Shown piece after piece: positions 1 to 13,356 of a DNA stretch of 64,000 bases; position 1 is the stretch's first letter; the number at the start of each line of letters is the position of its first letter. The position numbers were made by a program, and so were the translations under genes. Under the pieces are notes generated by a model. That model saw only the letters and a program-made list of their open reading frames with translations, did no database searches and was not told the origin of the DNA. This stretch comes from Aporrectodea caliginosa (Eukaryota > Annelida > Clitellata > Crassiclitellata > Lumbricidae). Location: the NCBI GenBank assembly GCA_020284085.1, contig JACEVL010000153.1:839256-903255 (forward strand), read 5' to 3'.

Positions 1-715
1 AAACATATTTGCTGTCTGGTTAATTCCAGGGGTCAGTCTAATAAGACAGAAAGTCTGCCAATGGAGGATTAAATCAGTGGAACAAATGTTGTCTACAAGG
101 ATGCTGCAGCATGACCAGATACTGCCCATATTCCAGGGTCTTTGGTTTGCAACAGAGAGAGCCAAGAGCAGTAATTAATTACTTGAGATATTGCAAGAGA
201 AAGACAATCTGAAGACGCAGTGGTTGTCTGAGGGGATAAACACTTGTTGACAGGGTGAAGGTACATGTGCTGTGGTTGACCAGACATTGATTGGTCTGAT
301 GGACAATCGCACTAACTTTGAAATTAATTATCTGCTCCACCATCTGTTTAGATTTTTGAAGGCATTTATTTTAAGATCTGAAAAGCATTGTATTCAAATT
401 AGCTGACCTATTTCCACTAGTTGCTCACGCCTTATGCCATCAGAGTATTGCACTCAATCACCAGATACCTTGACTCTGCTGTGTCTCCTGAGGCTCTCCT
501 CACAAGAGCAGTGTTGACATTCTTGGTTGATCTGAGGCTTTGGAATTCATTGCCCAGTTTTTTTGCATAAACTTTAAACTCCTCTGTTTCAGCTTGAGAC
601 TTTGAGTACAAGTTCACTTGAAGGGACCATCAATTGATGCTTTATGCAATATGGTAACAGTGCTATTGAAGTGATTAGATAAATGCCTTAGAAAATCTAA
701 AAACATGTTCATGTC
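1..715. other. PDCD7 intron sequence, nothing recognised
   Basis: This stretch precedes the first visible exon. Short open frames on the minus strand show no recognisable domain. No exon that would join in frame to 962 was found. Confidence 0.4.
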
Positions 716-805
716 TATGTATTGTATTGTATTGTATCTAAAGATTTATATAGCACCTCTCTCAGAATAACTATTCAGAAGCGCTCTCAGCACGAAAACC
801 CCGGA
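716..805 (-). mobile_element. L2-type LINE 3' tail
   Basis: Read on the minus strand, GAGCGCTTCTGAATAG and GGTGCTATATAAA are followed by a short (ATACA)n tail. This is the same terminal motif (GCGCCTCTGA...GGCGCTATATAAA) as the LINE ends at 27850-27900 and 43560-43600. Only the terminus is present, in an intron of PDCD7. Confidence 0.6.
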
Positions 806-961
806 GGAAAAATCTGTGTATATCAGTTTGGAAGCACATTCATGGTTATTGGTGGCTTTTTAAAGGAAGGAAAGTGAGAAGCACAGATTTTTTAGCTTGT
901 AGCACAGCTTGTATTTTCAGATGACTTCATAGCAGACATTTTAATATATTTGAAACTACAG

Positions 962-3900
962 AGGCAGTTAAAAGAAATCAAAAGCATTATCACGGATGAA
1001 ATTGTTTTGGCAACAAAAGAGAAACTGAAGAAAATAACAAAGAAAAGAGTGAGTACGATTATAATATTTATCTAATTAAAATATTTATAAGAAAACATAA
1101 CGCACACTGTATATGGCGTTAGTTACATGAATTAATTTAGACTGAATCACTTTTTATGGTATTTCCAAGCAGTACAATTCATTGTAACTGCATGTTGTGA
1201 TTTATGTTAAGATTATTATAAGTTACCGGTAATCTTATTGAATTACTTGTTATTATGTGGTATGCAGACTTGTTTTTTGCATCTCTTCATTGACTCAGCC
1301 TGACAATTCTGCAATTGAAGTATTTGTTTTTGAAGTGTGCTCCTACCAAGACCACTTTCTTACACACTGTCTATGACTGACCATCTGAATGCGGATTAAG
1401 TAGAGACATGGCAACTGTGTAAGGCAACATACTGGAAGTTTTTTTATGCTTTTCGTACTGGTGACTGACTGAATGCAGATCTCATCGAACAAATTCATTT
1501 AAATTTTCTAAGCATAACTATCTGCAAAGTTCGAATGCCACTACCGAATATCAATTTGCCTACCACCCAGATTGTGAAGAGTGTACTGAAAGAAGAAATG
1601 GTGAATTTGAAAACGATGGTTTACATATTAAATCAGCAAATGGCAAAGACAGTTGCCTGATTCTATAGTTTTTAATGATGGACTAATGATTAATTATTAG
1701 TAAAACATATTTATTTAAAACATTGGCAAAATGTCAAAGACAGTGTGATGAGACACATGCCACATTTTGCCTGTCATATAAAAAAAATGCAAGCAGCTAC
1801 AAGCAATTAAATGACTTGTGCCTGCTAAAATCATTTTAAATAAGTTTCACCCCATCTTGAGTGATTGATAGATATAATGTATTTACTTGTAAGGAGTGAA
1901 ATAGACCAACAGTTCCAAAAATCTGGCTGGTCAAGAACAAGTCATAAAAATTTGTGGCATGCAACAAATCGTTTAACCTGAAGACAAAGCCTTTGGAAAG
2001 CGACGTTGATAAAGGCTCATCTGTTCACAAATGACAATTTACGTTACCTTACTCTACTATTCATTGTTTAGTGTATGTTTTTAATACTTTATTTTGTTGA
2101 CAGAATCGTTTGAAGCAGAAGCGACAGAAGGACTATGAAGAGAAACAAGAAAACATTCTTCTTTCGATGCAGAGAAACAAAAAGATTGACGACTGGCACG
2201 CAGGACTCCAAGCAGAAGTAACCAAACTGAAGAAGGTTTGTATAGAGTGTGTCTATTTGAGCTTTTTAAAATCGCTATTCATGTTAGGTAAGTAAGCATG
2301 TTGTTAAAGATACTGACCGTGTTTAACGATGTCCTATATAAATAAATAGATACATGCGAGACTATATTGATTGTACATCAAGGTACGGTTGGCAATTGGT
2401 TTATTAAGGGATATTCTTACTTACTTACTAACTAACTTACCTGAAGCAAAGAACATTTGTTGTCAGGATGCTATATACTTTTTAACTGAATTCATAAGGT
2501 GTCTGTGCACCAAAGTGCGATTAGCAATTGGTTAATAAAGAATATACTTACTTAGGCTACTTACTTACTTACTTACTTACTTATATGGCAACCTATGCCT
2601 TTTGATGTCTTCCAGATTTTAATGACTCGTATAACATTTTGGAAGATGAACTGAATGCATGTTGTTGCATTTATTTAGGAAAAAGAAATAAAGACGGCTG
2701 CCGATGAAACTCTTTTTGAAGTGAGAAGAAAATTAACAGAAGCCAGGCGTGCTCTTGCGGTTTTGGCAAATATTCGAAAACTGCGAAATCTTCGAAAAGA
2801 CAAAGCTAGTCACAAAGGTAGTTGCCAACCTCACAAATTTGCAGCTTCATCTAATTTTTGTAGCAGAAAGAAATCATATGTTGCAAGGGAGTTTGAAATG
2901 CATTTGAATTCTAGCTCTGCTGCTAAATCTGAGGTTAAACTTCTTGTGCATGACCAGAGGCTTAATAGTATAACAGTATAACGAATGTTTATCTATCTAT
3001 TTTTTAAATTGCGGAGTACAATCTGTTAACTGAACTCTAAGCCCAGGAGACACTGTATTAAACTAATACTACTGCTAGTGATGGCATTATGGAGATTTTA
3101 GATGCTTTTAGCAGTTAGCTGCAATTCTGAGGCATTCTGAAATGTGCTTTGTTGATTCCATAGCATTTACAGTATACTTTGTTTGTAGGCATGATTCTTG
3201 AAACAGAATCTGATGCCAAGTTTGAAGAACGTGTTTCTGCACAGACAGACATTTTTAAACAACAAATCGACATGTATGAACTTGAAGAACGAACATTAGA
3301 GGTAAGGTTTTACGGTTCTCTTTTTCTTAGCAGATTTTATTTCAGCTGTTAGCCGGAATATTAGGTTTTAATGATGTTTTTATTTTTATTTTTCTGTGAG
3401 TAAAAGGGATATTGTTTTGTTAATCTTTCTGAAGGGATTACATATTTTGTATTTCAGAATTATTCATATTATTGTAGCAGTTTAATTTAAGAAAATAGCA
3501 TATGTTAAGCAAAAAGATTTCCATATTATTATGCTTAATAATTGAAATTTTATTATTGTGCTGTAATGGCTTCTCTTTGGAGTCGATTTTTGAGAGTCAC
3601 AAATGGAAGATTCAGTGGTTATGTTGGCGTGTAGGTGATGTTGGAGACGGAACAAGAAGCCAATATGGAAAGAGAGAAGAAAATTCAGAAAAGGAAAGAG
3701 GATGAAAGAATTCAAAAGTTTGAAAAACAACTGCAAGCATGGCTTTTTGGCAAAGAAGGTTCAGTATTCCACAAATTATGTTCTCAAGTTTTTTGGATTT
3801 TAAGTATAGTTTAAACATGCCCTGCATTAGTCCCCGGAGTCGCTAACAGAAGCGTTAGCGACTGACTTGGAGAGTTAGCGACTGACTTAGCGACTGACTT

Positions 3901-6892
3901 GACCAAGTCACTTGCTTTATCGACTGACTAAGTCGCTTAGGCTTATCGACTGACTTAACGACTTGATATCGACTTCTCGGATACCTCTATTAGTTACCTA
4001 ACAATAAAATGCATTTTACGGCGTACTGTAAAGTCACGTTTCGTTGCACGTCATGGATTGTGGCCAAATAAAGCGGCGGTACATCTAAATTAATAGCAAA
4101 TATTGGCCTATACACCAATCAAGTCAAAATTATCAAACCATTATCGCGTTACATTTAAATCAGATAAGAAACTAAAGCATGCAGCATTCAAGTCTGCCTA
4201 TATTAGTCCGCCTATTGTGGGTACATGTATGTCTCACCCAGACTTACCAGTAGTCCGCCAAAATGGACCCAAACACCGGATTTCTCTCGAAAGGGCAAAT
4301 GGACGCCTATTTTCCATAATTTAACAAACATATTAGGCTATTAGCCTATCAATTTTTTCGGAATCATCTTTAGTTGTACCGTGTTTACAGACACGTTTAC
4401 GCAACGTTTGCTTCGAAGAGACGCCACTTTCAATTAAAGAAGTGCGCCACGTTAGATAACGTGAAAGAAAAATCTGAAGTCTAAATATGGACTCCTTGGA
4501 AGTTAGTGTATATCTAGTAAAGTAAGTAAGTAGTACTAGGTAGGCATTAAGGTAGTAAATAAATAACTGCTGATATATGAAGTGGACAAAGTCGATAGCT
4601 GTCGATAGCTTAGCGACTGACTTCGACTTAAGGGCTTAGCGGCGGCGGCGGCGGTGACTTGGTCCAGTCGATAGCCTTAGCGACTGACTTCGACTTGAGG
4701 GCTTAGCGACTGGCGGCGGCGGCGGATGGCGGCGGCGCCGGGGACTACCCTGCATGATTAAAATTAATTTAAATTCGGCTCTATTTAGGGTTTTGTACAT
4801 GTAGATTGACAGAGAAATGTTACTTGGCTGTTTTCATTGCCCATATTTACCCCTAAATGCAGAGAAATCGTGCTCAACTGTTTTTATTACTCATATTTAC
4901 CCCTAATGGCAGAGAAATCTTGCTCAGCTATTTTCATTACTCATCTTTACCCGTTTGCTTGTGATTTTACGTATACATCATGACAGCTGTCTCCTTCAAG
5001 TATGGAAATATGTGGAGCTATCTGAAGCTTTATAAACTGTTTGGAAAATGATCAAAATACTGCAGTTAAATATGACATTGTTTTGCATATTTGCCACCTG
5101 TTCAGGTTCACTCTATTTGAGAAATTTGCTCAGAATTCTGTATGTAATAACTGGGATGTGGGTAATATGTTTAACTGGTGTTTTAACTGTTTAACTCTTC
5201 TCAACTCACCAGCAAGTGCTAAGCAGATACTAATTGTGAGTCCAGTATTTTGAAGTTTGGTAGGAGTTGTTGAACAGCTGCTTAAATGTAGTGATTTTAT
5301 TGATTGTTTTCAATGTATGTTTTCAATGCTTAAATGTAGTGATTATATTGATTGTTTTCAGATGTACTTGTGCCGTCTGATCCACTCTATCCATATCGGC
5401 AGTATTATGATATTGGTTCGAACAACTTAGGGGCCTTCCTAAGAATAAGGTATGCATGTCGTTTATTGATAATAATAGTTCCCAGAAGCTGCTGAGTGTC
5501 AGAGTTCAATTTCTGATTTACGTTGGATACTCTGATACTGCCACATCCAGCAAAGGGACTCTCACTAGATCCAATGCAGTACAGGCTGTCTGAATTTTGA
5601 ATGAATTTCTTGTTTAAGGCACAGGCTGTACTGAATAATGATATGCAAAGTTTAGTTATGGACATCTGCTTTGGGCATAGCCTCTGCCTTTTGTTCACAT
5701 TGATCTGTATTTGATTGACACTCCCTCCTCTTGGCAGACAGAGTTCTTATGACATTTGTATTGTAAGTAAAACTATAAAAGAATCCGTGATATAGTTCAT
5801 GATGCTAGGCATACTGTTCGTCATTTTATTCATTGCCATGTGTACAATTCTTTACCAAATCTTTGATATGTTGATATAGCTTTGAGGAAATGTATTAAGA
5901 GGCTGGACTGGTTTTGTTCCAGAATAGGCTTCTAGTTGATCGTGACCATTCAGCCCCAAAAGCGATGCACAGCTGTCTTGATCCATGACCATTCTTGGTC
6001 AAAATTAACTAAAGGCACTAATGTGTTTTCTTACCTGCACTCTTAAAAGCAATATCTGCTAAGAGTAAAAACTACTGTGGCTAGAACACTAGCAAACTGT
6101 CTGGTATTGCAGTTAATGTATTGCCATCTGTTGTCCAAAAGATAACAATACTGTCTGGCAGTGCTTTGTTATTACACAATTGATGTCTATGACTGTACAG
6201 GATACATTAGTGTCTCCTCTTTCTAGACATGTTCTTAAGCGGTTATTAAATTTCTGTGATGTTCTTCTTAATGATTAAGAAGAAATTCTCATAAACTAGG
6301 TAACACACACACACACATAAATTTATATGTGCATAAATGAAAGCTCCTATAATGCCATAGTGGAACATGGAAAGCACTCATTTCATATTCCCAATATTCG
6401 CATGCCCTTAAGCAGGCAGTGGATGCATTCCAAGGTCCTGGACACAAGGTCAGTTCTTCACAGGACTTTCAGTTTACTTCCCAGCTTACGGTGGTACCAA
6501 TTTATTACTGCTTAATGACAGAGACACTTGGAGTCGGCTAAGCAGGCTTGAACTCGCAATCATTAGATTACAGATCAAACGCGATACTCATCAGACCAAC
6601 AGGCAGCACATAAATTGTGACTCATTGTCTATAAATGTCGGGGACAAACTTTTCACATGTTGTAAAAATGAAGGATTGAGGATTTTAAATGAATGTAAAC
6701 TTAGTTTGCTTTATGCTTGCATTGTTTTCACTATGCAGTTAGAATTTCATTTGTTTGCTTTCACGTTTCAGACAAGAATGGGACATGTATGCTGTACCTT
6801 TCGGAACACCAGGTGGCAGCACAGTTCCTTTTGGCTGGGTGGCACCTGTCGAACCATCGTCTGATGCGTGGGCCTCAGCACTTAAGGACTAA
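962..6892 (+). CDS. PDCD7: PDCD7 (U11/U12 snRNP 59K protein), 3' seven exons
   Basis: Exons read from the sequence: 962-1048, 2104-2235, 2679-2817, 3189-3301, 3635-3758, 5362-5449 and 6772-6892 (stop TAA 6890-6892). All introns are GT-AG and all phases match (0,0,1,0,1,2). The product starts RQLKEIKSIITDEIVLATKE and is a long charged coiled coil. It ends in a compact block containing RQEWDMYAVPFG, VPFGWVAP and DAWASALKD. That ending matches the C-terminus of animal PDCD7/U11-59K, which has EWD-Y-VPS, VPQGWV and WA-A-K in the same order. Known role: nuclear component of the U11/U12 di-snRNP that recognises minor (U12-type) introns. About 235 residues lie in the window and the N-terminal part is off the left edge. 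All six introns here have U2-type donors. The donor of the 3635-3758 exon (GTTCAG) is weak. The intron 3759-5361 holds a hAT element and the last intron holds a SINE. Confidence 0.9.
2345..2590 (-). repeat. Two ends of a (TTAC)n-tailed repeat
   Basis: Two adjacent stretches contain GGCAATTGGTTTATTAAG/GCAATTGGTTAATAAAG, each followed by ATATTCTTACTTAC or ATATACTTACTTAC repeats. The same junction in reverse orientation occurs at 9568-9640 and 54373-54480 (GTAAGTAAGTAT then TTCTTTATTAAACC). This looks like the 3' end of an interspersed element with a TTAC/GTAA tail. The family and the true strand are not certain. Confidence 0.5.
3828..4747. mobile_element. Non-autonomous hAT-like element A
   Basis: Terminal inverted repeat TAGTCCCCGG/CCGGGGACTA, flanked by a perfect 8-bp duplication CCCTGCAT (3820-3827 and 4748-4755). 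It is 920 bp with no transposase. Both ends carry arrays of the word TTAGCGACTGACTT and variants, and the right end also has GGC triplet runs. The 8-bp duplication indicates the hAT superfamily. It sits in the PDCD7 intron 3759-5361. Confidence 0.8.
4800..4952. repeat. Degenerate ~61-bp tandem repeat
   Basis: About 2.5 copies of a unit containing CATATTTACCCCTAA, GCAGAGAAATC and TTTTCATTACTCAT, in a PDCD7 intron. Confidence 0.6.
5279..5365 (+). repeat. Duplicated 3' splice-site segment of PDCD7
   Basis: GCTTAAATGTAGTGATT(T/A)TATTGATTGTTTTCA occurs twice, about 49 bases apart. The second copy ends in CAG and is the acceptor of the exon at 5362. The first copy ends in CAATG, so its AG is missing. 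Confidence 0.75.
6340..6615 (-). mobile_element. tRNA-derived SINE
   Basis: On the minus strand from 6615 the sequence reads GCTGCCTGTTGGTCTGATGA (A-box-like). About 40 bases later comes GCGAGTTCAAGCC (B-box-like), then a body rich in AAGTAAACTG-type sequence. This is a Pol III head of tRNA type inside the last PDCD7 intron. The 3' limit is a guess. Confidence 0.5.
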
Positions 6893-7027
6893 CCCAGTTC
6901 AGGACATTTGCAAAACAGACTAAAACTTTGATAATTGTAACAATCAATATTTACATACATCTTGGTACAACCAAGCCTGAAGAAAACAGCATTTTCACAC
7001 TTGGTGAATTAGCGTGAAGACTGTTTA

Positions 7028-7033
7028 AATAAA
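7028..7033 (+). promoter_or_regulatory. Polyadenylation signal of PDCD7
   Basis: AATAAA lies 136 bases after the PDCD7 stop codon, in the expected orientation. It is the first canonical hexamer downstream, so the 3' UTR is probably about 150-160 bases. Confidence 0.55.
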
Positions 7034-7445
7034 TGGCATATATAATGTAACTTTAGTATATCGAATGTCAGTATTTCAAAATGCTGGTTATATTGAATAA
7101 GTCAATAGCCCATCTACAACCAAACACTGCAAACATAACTAATAAAAAAACACTAGGCAGGCATGGCTGCAGACAGGCTGGTGCAGATGCAGAGACACTA
7201 ACACTAACCATATGAACTGGAACAACAAGAAAACAAAAAAAGGGCAAACCCACTACAATATATTGACATTTTGCTTACAAAGTTATTGTTTACTACTTGT
7301 CAAACGATTGGCTAGCAAATATATTGACATTACAGGCAGTGTTGCAAACACGTTTTGATTCCCTGACTGGTTCCAGGCCTGAGAAAGGATGCTGCACACT
7401 GGGGTCATTGGGTAGTTAAGGCTATGTTTACTCTAATATCACTAT

Positions 7446-7790
7446 TGTACCTTGGCATCATGTTGCTTGGGTGCATTAAAGGTAAGAGAGCAAGAGAATA
7501 CATGCAGCAGGAGCAACTGGTAAAAGCAGTCACGGCAAACTAGATTGATGTGCTTAGACAAAGTAAGCGTCTGGTCGAGCATGACGCCAAGATCACATAC
7601 AGAAGGGGAAAAGGCACACTGAGGAAATTCGTCCGTAAGAATGCCAGAATAAATTTTAGCCAACTGCTGCTTCATAACCAACCAAAGATGTTGCGTTTTG
7701 GAAGGCTTGCATAAAAATAATAAGCTACAAATGGTTTTAAAAGTCAAATGACAAAACAAAATGCATAAAGACGAGCAACAGTAATATTCA
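7446..7790 (-). mobile_element. LINE reverse-transcriptase C-terminal fragment
   Basis: The minus-strand translation contains KPSKTQHLWLV, then VCDLGVMLDQTLTLSKHINL and VCRDCFYQLLLL. This matches the region after the RT active site in L2/CR1-type LINEs (DLGV-LD-.L....H). It is 5' truncated and degenerate. Confidence 0.7.
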
Positions 7791-7799
7791 TATGGCATA

Positions 7800-10700
7800 C
7801 CAGAGAACTTGAATAAATACAGTTACCACAGAAAATAACAAGTACTGAAAAAAGTATGACAAGTATCATTTGAGTTATTTATTTGTCAATGAAATTACAA
7901 AAGCTACAGAAGTATTACTGTGAATATGACTTCAGTTACACAAAGTAATACAGTCAGGCACTATAATTTTAGTACACTACTGGCACGTACCGTAATCTAA
8001 CCCAGTAAAGCAAGCATATGAATGCAAACAATAATACATGTAGAATAAATATTAAAATGGCAAGTAGTGTAACATTACTATCTGACAAAGCAAAACAGCA
8101 TCAATCATGCTTGGTTTTGCTACAATGAAACCAAGTTATCAATTATACCAAAACTGGCTGGGTGCAAATCACAATTTAATTTTCTGTCCCATCTGTCACT
8201 CTCTGATAAGCCTTGTACCTTTTGAATTGAAACCAATGCTCTTTAATTGACGTCAGTGTTTAGTTGTGTCCAGCTTTTACAGCAACTTGTACCATGTACC
8301 TCGCTACAATTTTTTGAATATCAAGCTCAGTCAGCATTCTAGTTAATATTTAGAACATCATAATGTCAGTGGCCTAGTTAACATTATATTTAACTACTGG
8401 GTACTATAACTCAGATACATCTGTTTATCAAATCCACCTCTAATCTCTGTTCTAAGCAGTAATTTTAATCTCTTAACAACAAATCTGTTGATGCTTAACA
8501 ACAACTTTCTATCTACAATATTTGAACTGTGATACAGATCTGATCTGCAGAATTGTTTCCAACACACCAAGAGAAAAGCCAACTGCAGCAATCAGCGCAT
8601 ATCTACATTGTGTCATCACCAATGCTTATGGATCATGTGCCTTGCCTCTGCTATCCCATTACAGTCTTCACTAATTCTGACTAACTCTGCATTTTTTATG
8701 TTCATCCTGGTGGTGAAAGGATAAAGTTAAAACCGTAAAGAATCTTTATTTCCTCCAAGGTGCTCTATTGTTCCTTATTCTGCATGGTTCATTGAAATTT
8801 ATCATAAAATTTGCCATTCCTTATACATGTATACACCTCCTCCCACATACATCCACATATGATGATTCTCCGTTATATACTGTAGCTTCACTTCATTTAA
8901 GTGATACCATGTTGCATAATAGCATAGCCACTGCATGTTATACTGAGGCTATATCAAATTAGCTCTTCAACAGCAAAACTATCAAATAAGGCACAAAAGC
9001 CCTGCAGTATTGTCTAAACCACTCCCAAGCTATTACAGGCTTATTAACCAGCACATGCAGCTGTTTCAACTTAACTCAATTTAATATATTTAAACTAGTA
9101 AACAGAAATGTAGGATAATAAAATTGCCTACAATGCACCTGGTTGCACCGGTTCAAAAATGTTTTGTGCTAGCCAAATAAGGATAGTCTACATCAGAATC
9201 TATGTCAAGACATTGTTTCCTTCATCAATCACCACTTCATGTACAAATACACAAAATTACAGGCAAAATGCTGCATTACATAAATGTTGATATGCCACTT
9301 TGAAATTGGTTATTGCTAATTAGGCAACGTTATGTCCCTGCAGTTTCACCTTTTGATGCTTACTGGACGTAACAATGTAACTGAAGAATCAATTTAATTA
9401 TTATACAGTGTTCAATGAATCAATCAATGGTCCACAAAGCATGACAGAACCAATCCAACTAGTGGACAACCTTACCTCCGAGTTTTCACAGCTCAATAGT
9501 AAACTGTCAATTTCACAAGATCTACCACGTACAGAACTTCATACGTAAACAGACTGATCACATAAACAAAGTAAGTAAGTATATTCTTTAATATAACCAG
9601 CTGCCAAACCGCTCTGGTGAACAAGCATGAGCAATATAAATTCACATAAAATAAAAATCTATCCATGACCGGTGAGAACTTTATTCATCGGGAACAGACA
9701 GAGTTGGTGGCTTTTGAGGTTCAATTCTTTAACTGAATGCCACATACACATACATATACAGCCCTTTGGCTTGCTGGTTTATCAATCCATGTCTTGGACT
9801 GCTAGAACATTAAGGATGTCTATCGACAGCCAACACAACAATAAAAGACATGTTAAAAAAATTTGTAACTAGTAAATTCATAACCAAACAGAACAATAGA
9901 ATGGTATGCTAACAAAGGTAACTTCAAAAACATCAACAAAAGGCACAATCCTGGGAACTGAACGGTTGACTTGAGGACATCAAATATCATGCAAAAAGTT
10001 AACGATGTACGTGGTTAAAATATCATATACTTCCCAACGCACTGAGAATCAACACCAGGCCACAAGGTAAGACAAATGCATTATTACTATGCCAAAATTA
10101 CCCGATATCTGTAAACTATTATCAAGCCTATTGCTATTTCAATTATATTTACAGTTTTAGGAGTTAAAATGTTTCTCCCAAGCGATTTGAAGCTGATAGT
10201 CAAACATTGTTCCTTGGCAATCTACCGCGATTGCACTTGCAAGTTTCTTCATATGATTTGGCATAAATTCTATTAAGTTTCTCAAATTTTATTAAGCGTT
10301 AAGCACCGGCTGCATTGTAAATCGTTTTTGATTTTCGGTTACACAGTACAGGTAATAAGCAGTACATCTCTGCTCGAAGGCAGTGTTTAAGACTTGAGAC
10401 ACCATGCTAAACTGTAACATAACTCGGCAAAATAACAAATGACAAAAGTAAATCTCAAAGATCACAGCTGGTATACTGCAAAGTAAAGCTGAAAGAGTAA
10501 TGTAATATAAAAGTCTTATGCAGTGTCTAAACACTAAATCTCTAGAAGCATATAATCGTTTTGAGTGCTACTGGTCCTCATCTCCATACAGTCCTTTTAC
10601 AACCCCAGCAGTTATAATGTCTGGTAAACTTCCTAAAAGGTAAATGCAAAAAAATATTACACACAGTACAAATTGGTTAATACGAAAAAAATAGTACATT

Positions 10701-12597
10701 ACCACAGTAAACATTTTGTCTTAACTGAATTTTGTACCATGCAAATTAGCTAAGATATAAGACAGGTACCAGAGTAAAAACCTTGTTTTAATCAAATTTA
10801 TGCAACAGTAAATGCAGCAAGTCATTGATCAAGAAATGCACTGTGCCTGCATGACTTGCCAGCCGAAAAATCCACCTACACATGTACTATGATTATGGTA
10901 TGCTATTAACAGGAATTAAAATTACAGTTTGGTTTATGCCACTTAAAAGCTGTAAGAAAGGATATTAAATACCGGTTAGAATAAATCTTACTGTGACAGT
11001 ACCGGTAGTAGTTTTGGACTCTGCCCAAAAGTAGCATTTTGTTGAAAACGTGATAGATCTACCTCACCTTTTTAAAGTTCTTGGTTATTTAGTGCATATT
11101 GACAATGAAAGTTTATAATTACAGGTATCATACAATACTGCACTGTACAACAACAGACTAATCATCTGTATTTGACTACGCATAAACAAATGTACTATTC
11201 TTTTCTGTACTGCTCCTGAGATAATTTTCTGATCGACAAACTTTTATCTAGTGATAGATATATTTGGAAAATGGAGCTTACAAAATACAGGATTTAGAGC
11301 TGTGTAAGAATGTTAATGCATTTTACTTAGTGAAATTACTGACCTCTGCGTGGTTCCTGTAGAAAACATTCTTCTGCGAATGCGACAATCGGCTGAGTGG
11401 CAATGTCACATTTACCATTGACAGGAAGCTGATCTAAGGACCTACCACATAAAACTTGAAACCTAAATGTTTGGTATACTGTTGAACATTATTTGAAATA
11501 GAAATTACAAGTAATTTAATGCAACCATACATTTAAATACCATGAAAAGTTTCTAAAAATGTATGTAGGTATGTACATATGTATTTTTGCATACATGCAT
11601 CAAGCACCTTAAATGAATCTTTTAATCATCGATACATGGATATCAGAAAGATCTGACATGATGCATTACATGTTACATAAGCTGAAAATGTTTTGCTCAG
11701 CTATTCCTAGTGGCAAAATTTGGACTTTTGCCAAACGACTGACTGTTCCATAAGGACAGTCCCATACACAAGATAGCACAATGATGAGCAGCACATCTGT
11801 AGGATACCTACAATCTATTTCGTTTTATCCTATGATGCATTTACGACCATGAATCCTATAAGCAATGTAACATAATGTATTCAAATTTCTATATAATCAT
11901 TTAAAATCATTGCAGTGGTACTAGACGGCAAAGTAATTTTGCGATACATTACTGATTTAAAGATATGTCATAACCTACACATATCCTCAAAGATACGTAC
12001 AGATCTGCTGACTGAAGTCTGAAACGTGACAACCGCTATCCAACAACTGGAAACTGTTCCTAGTGCATGGCATGGCTTGAAAACAGAATAATTGCAACTT
12101 CACACGAAGAAAGTAATTTAATTTAATGCAACCTGCTACAAAGAAGACAATGTTTCCAGTTGTCTGATAGCTGTAGGCATGTTCACACTTTAAAAAGCCA
12201 CGACAGACGTGAAGGGTCAACAAATTATTACATGATCACTACCCCTAATAAAATATGGCAGATTGGTTGGTCCTGTGGATACAACACTGACAGTGAAGTT
12301 AAGCAGCAAAAGCCTGATTTGGATAAGTCATACTGCCCAACTCACACTCTAACCTTTTTTATGGATGATGAATGATGCACTGAGATAAATTACGTCTAAC
12401 CACTGAGAAAAACTGTCCATGGTCTTCCCAGGCGCATATCATCAGCATTTCATATACTTGTGTATTTTCTCATACAAGTTGCTGGCTTGGACAATCGTCG
12501 AAACCAATTGTTCTGCTAACAGTTTTCCAGCAACCACAGTGCTGCACCCACTAAGCCAGCAATGCCCAGATGCAAACAAATGCTCAAAAACGATGCC
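7800..12597. other. AT-rich intergenic DNA, nothing recognised
   Basis: No convincing exon, RNA gene or complete transposon was seen. Short ORFs (under 81 codons) have no recognisable domain. A (GTAA)n-linked repeat end at 9568-9640 is the only identified piece. Confidence 0.4.
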
Positions 12598-12602
12598 CTT
12601 TT

Positions 12603-12629
12603 TATCCATCTAGTTTAACTTGCGGAAAT

Positions 12630-12662
<33 letters not shown>

Positions 12663-13047
12663 TGCTTGAGCCACAGGCTAAAAAGTCAAATCTTGCGACG
12701 ACTAATTCGATCACTTACAATCATTCAATCGTCGTGAAACTTGGCAGATAGACTCGACCTCGCAGACACTTCATTCTATAAAAATTTCAGCTCCCCAAAA
12801 AGGCTAGCTTATAGAATCGGGGACTCAACTTTTCGAATCGAGGAATCCCCTTTTCCGATACGCAGCGTTGTCATTGGCCAGCGTTGTGATTGGCCGCAAC
12901 AAAAACGGGCGCGCTGCCTCATTAAACGCACGCTATGTCGTAAAATGAACGCGGACTATATATTTGTAGAAGTAACTGCTTCATAAGACGCATTATAGGA
13001 TACTAGATGGATATAGTAAAAACTTTGTTTTTACGGGCTGTATTTTT
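12603..13047 (+). mobile_element. Helentron-like (DINE-type) element, copy 1
   Basis: It begins TATCCATCTAGTTTAACTTG and carries a (CTTG)n microsatellite core. Near the end is the inverted match ACTAGATGGATA. A terminal hairpin GTAAAAA...TTTTTAC follows, then GGGCTGTATTTT. Short subterminal inverted repeats, a tetranucleotide core and a 3' hairpin are the layout of Helentron-associated non-coding elements. No target duplication is evident, as expected. Two more copies lie at 60966-61797. Confidence 0.6.
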
Positions 13048-13356
13048 CTGCCTCAGGTAATAGTAAATATGTTCCGTAGCAATTGTTACTGGATGACCTA
13101 ACATGACCTGGAGATGCCTGCCTTACACCACGCAAGAAATTAAAGTTAATTTTGTAGTTTTATCAGTTGACTGATAATGCCACTTCCTTGCCATCTGACA
13201 TTCCAAAACATGAGTGAAGGAAACTTCTACTTACTCTGTACTTGGTGCTCTCTCTTCGAGACTGATCTCGAGGAAACGAAGCAGGCATCTTGGTATTCGA
13301 GAACCCTCTATGACTGTCTGAAAAATACAGCATATTTTTGTCAGTTTACATCTATT

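Noticed and set aside
962..6892. U12-type introns in PDCD7
   Set aside because: The gene product serves minor introns, so donors were checked. None has the ATATCC/GTATCC start.
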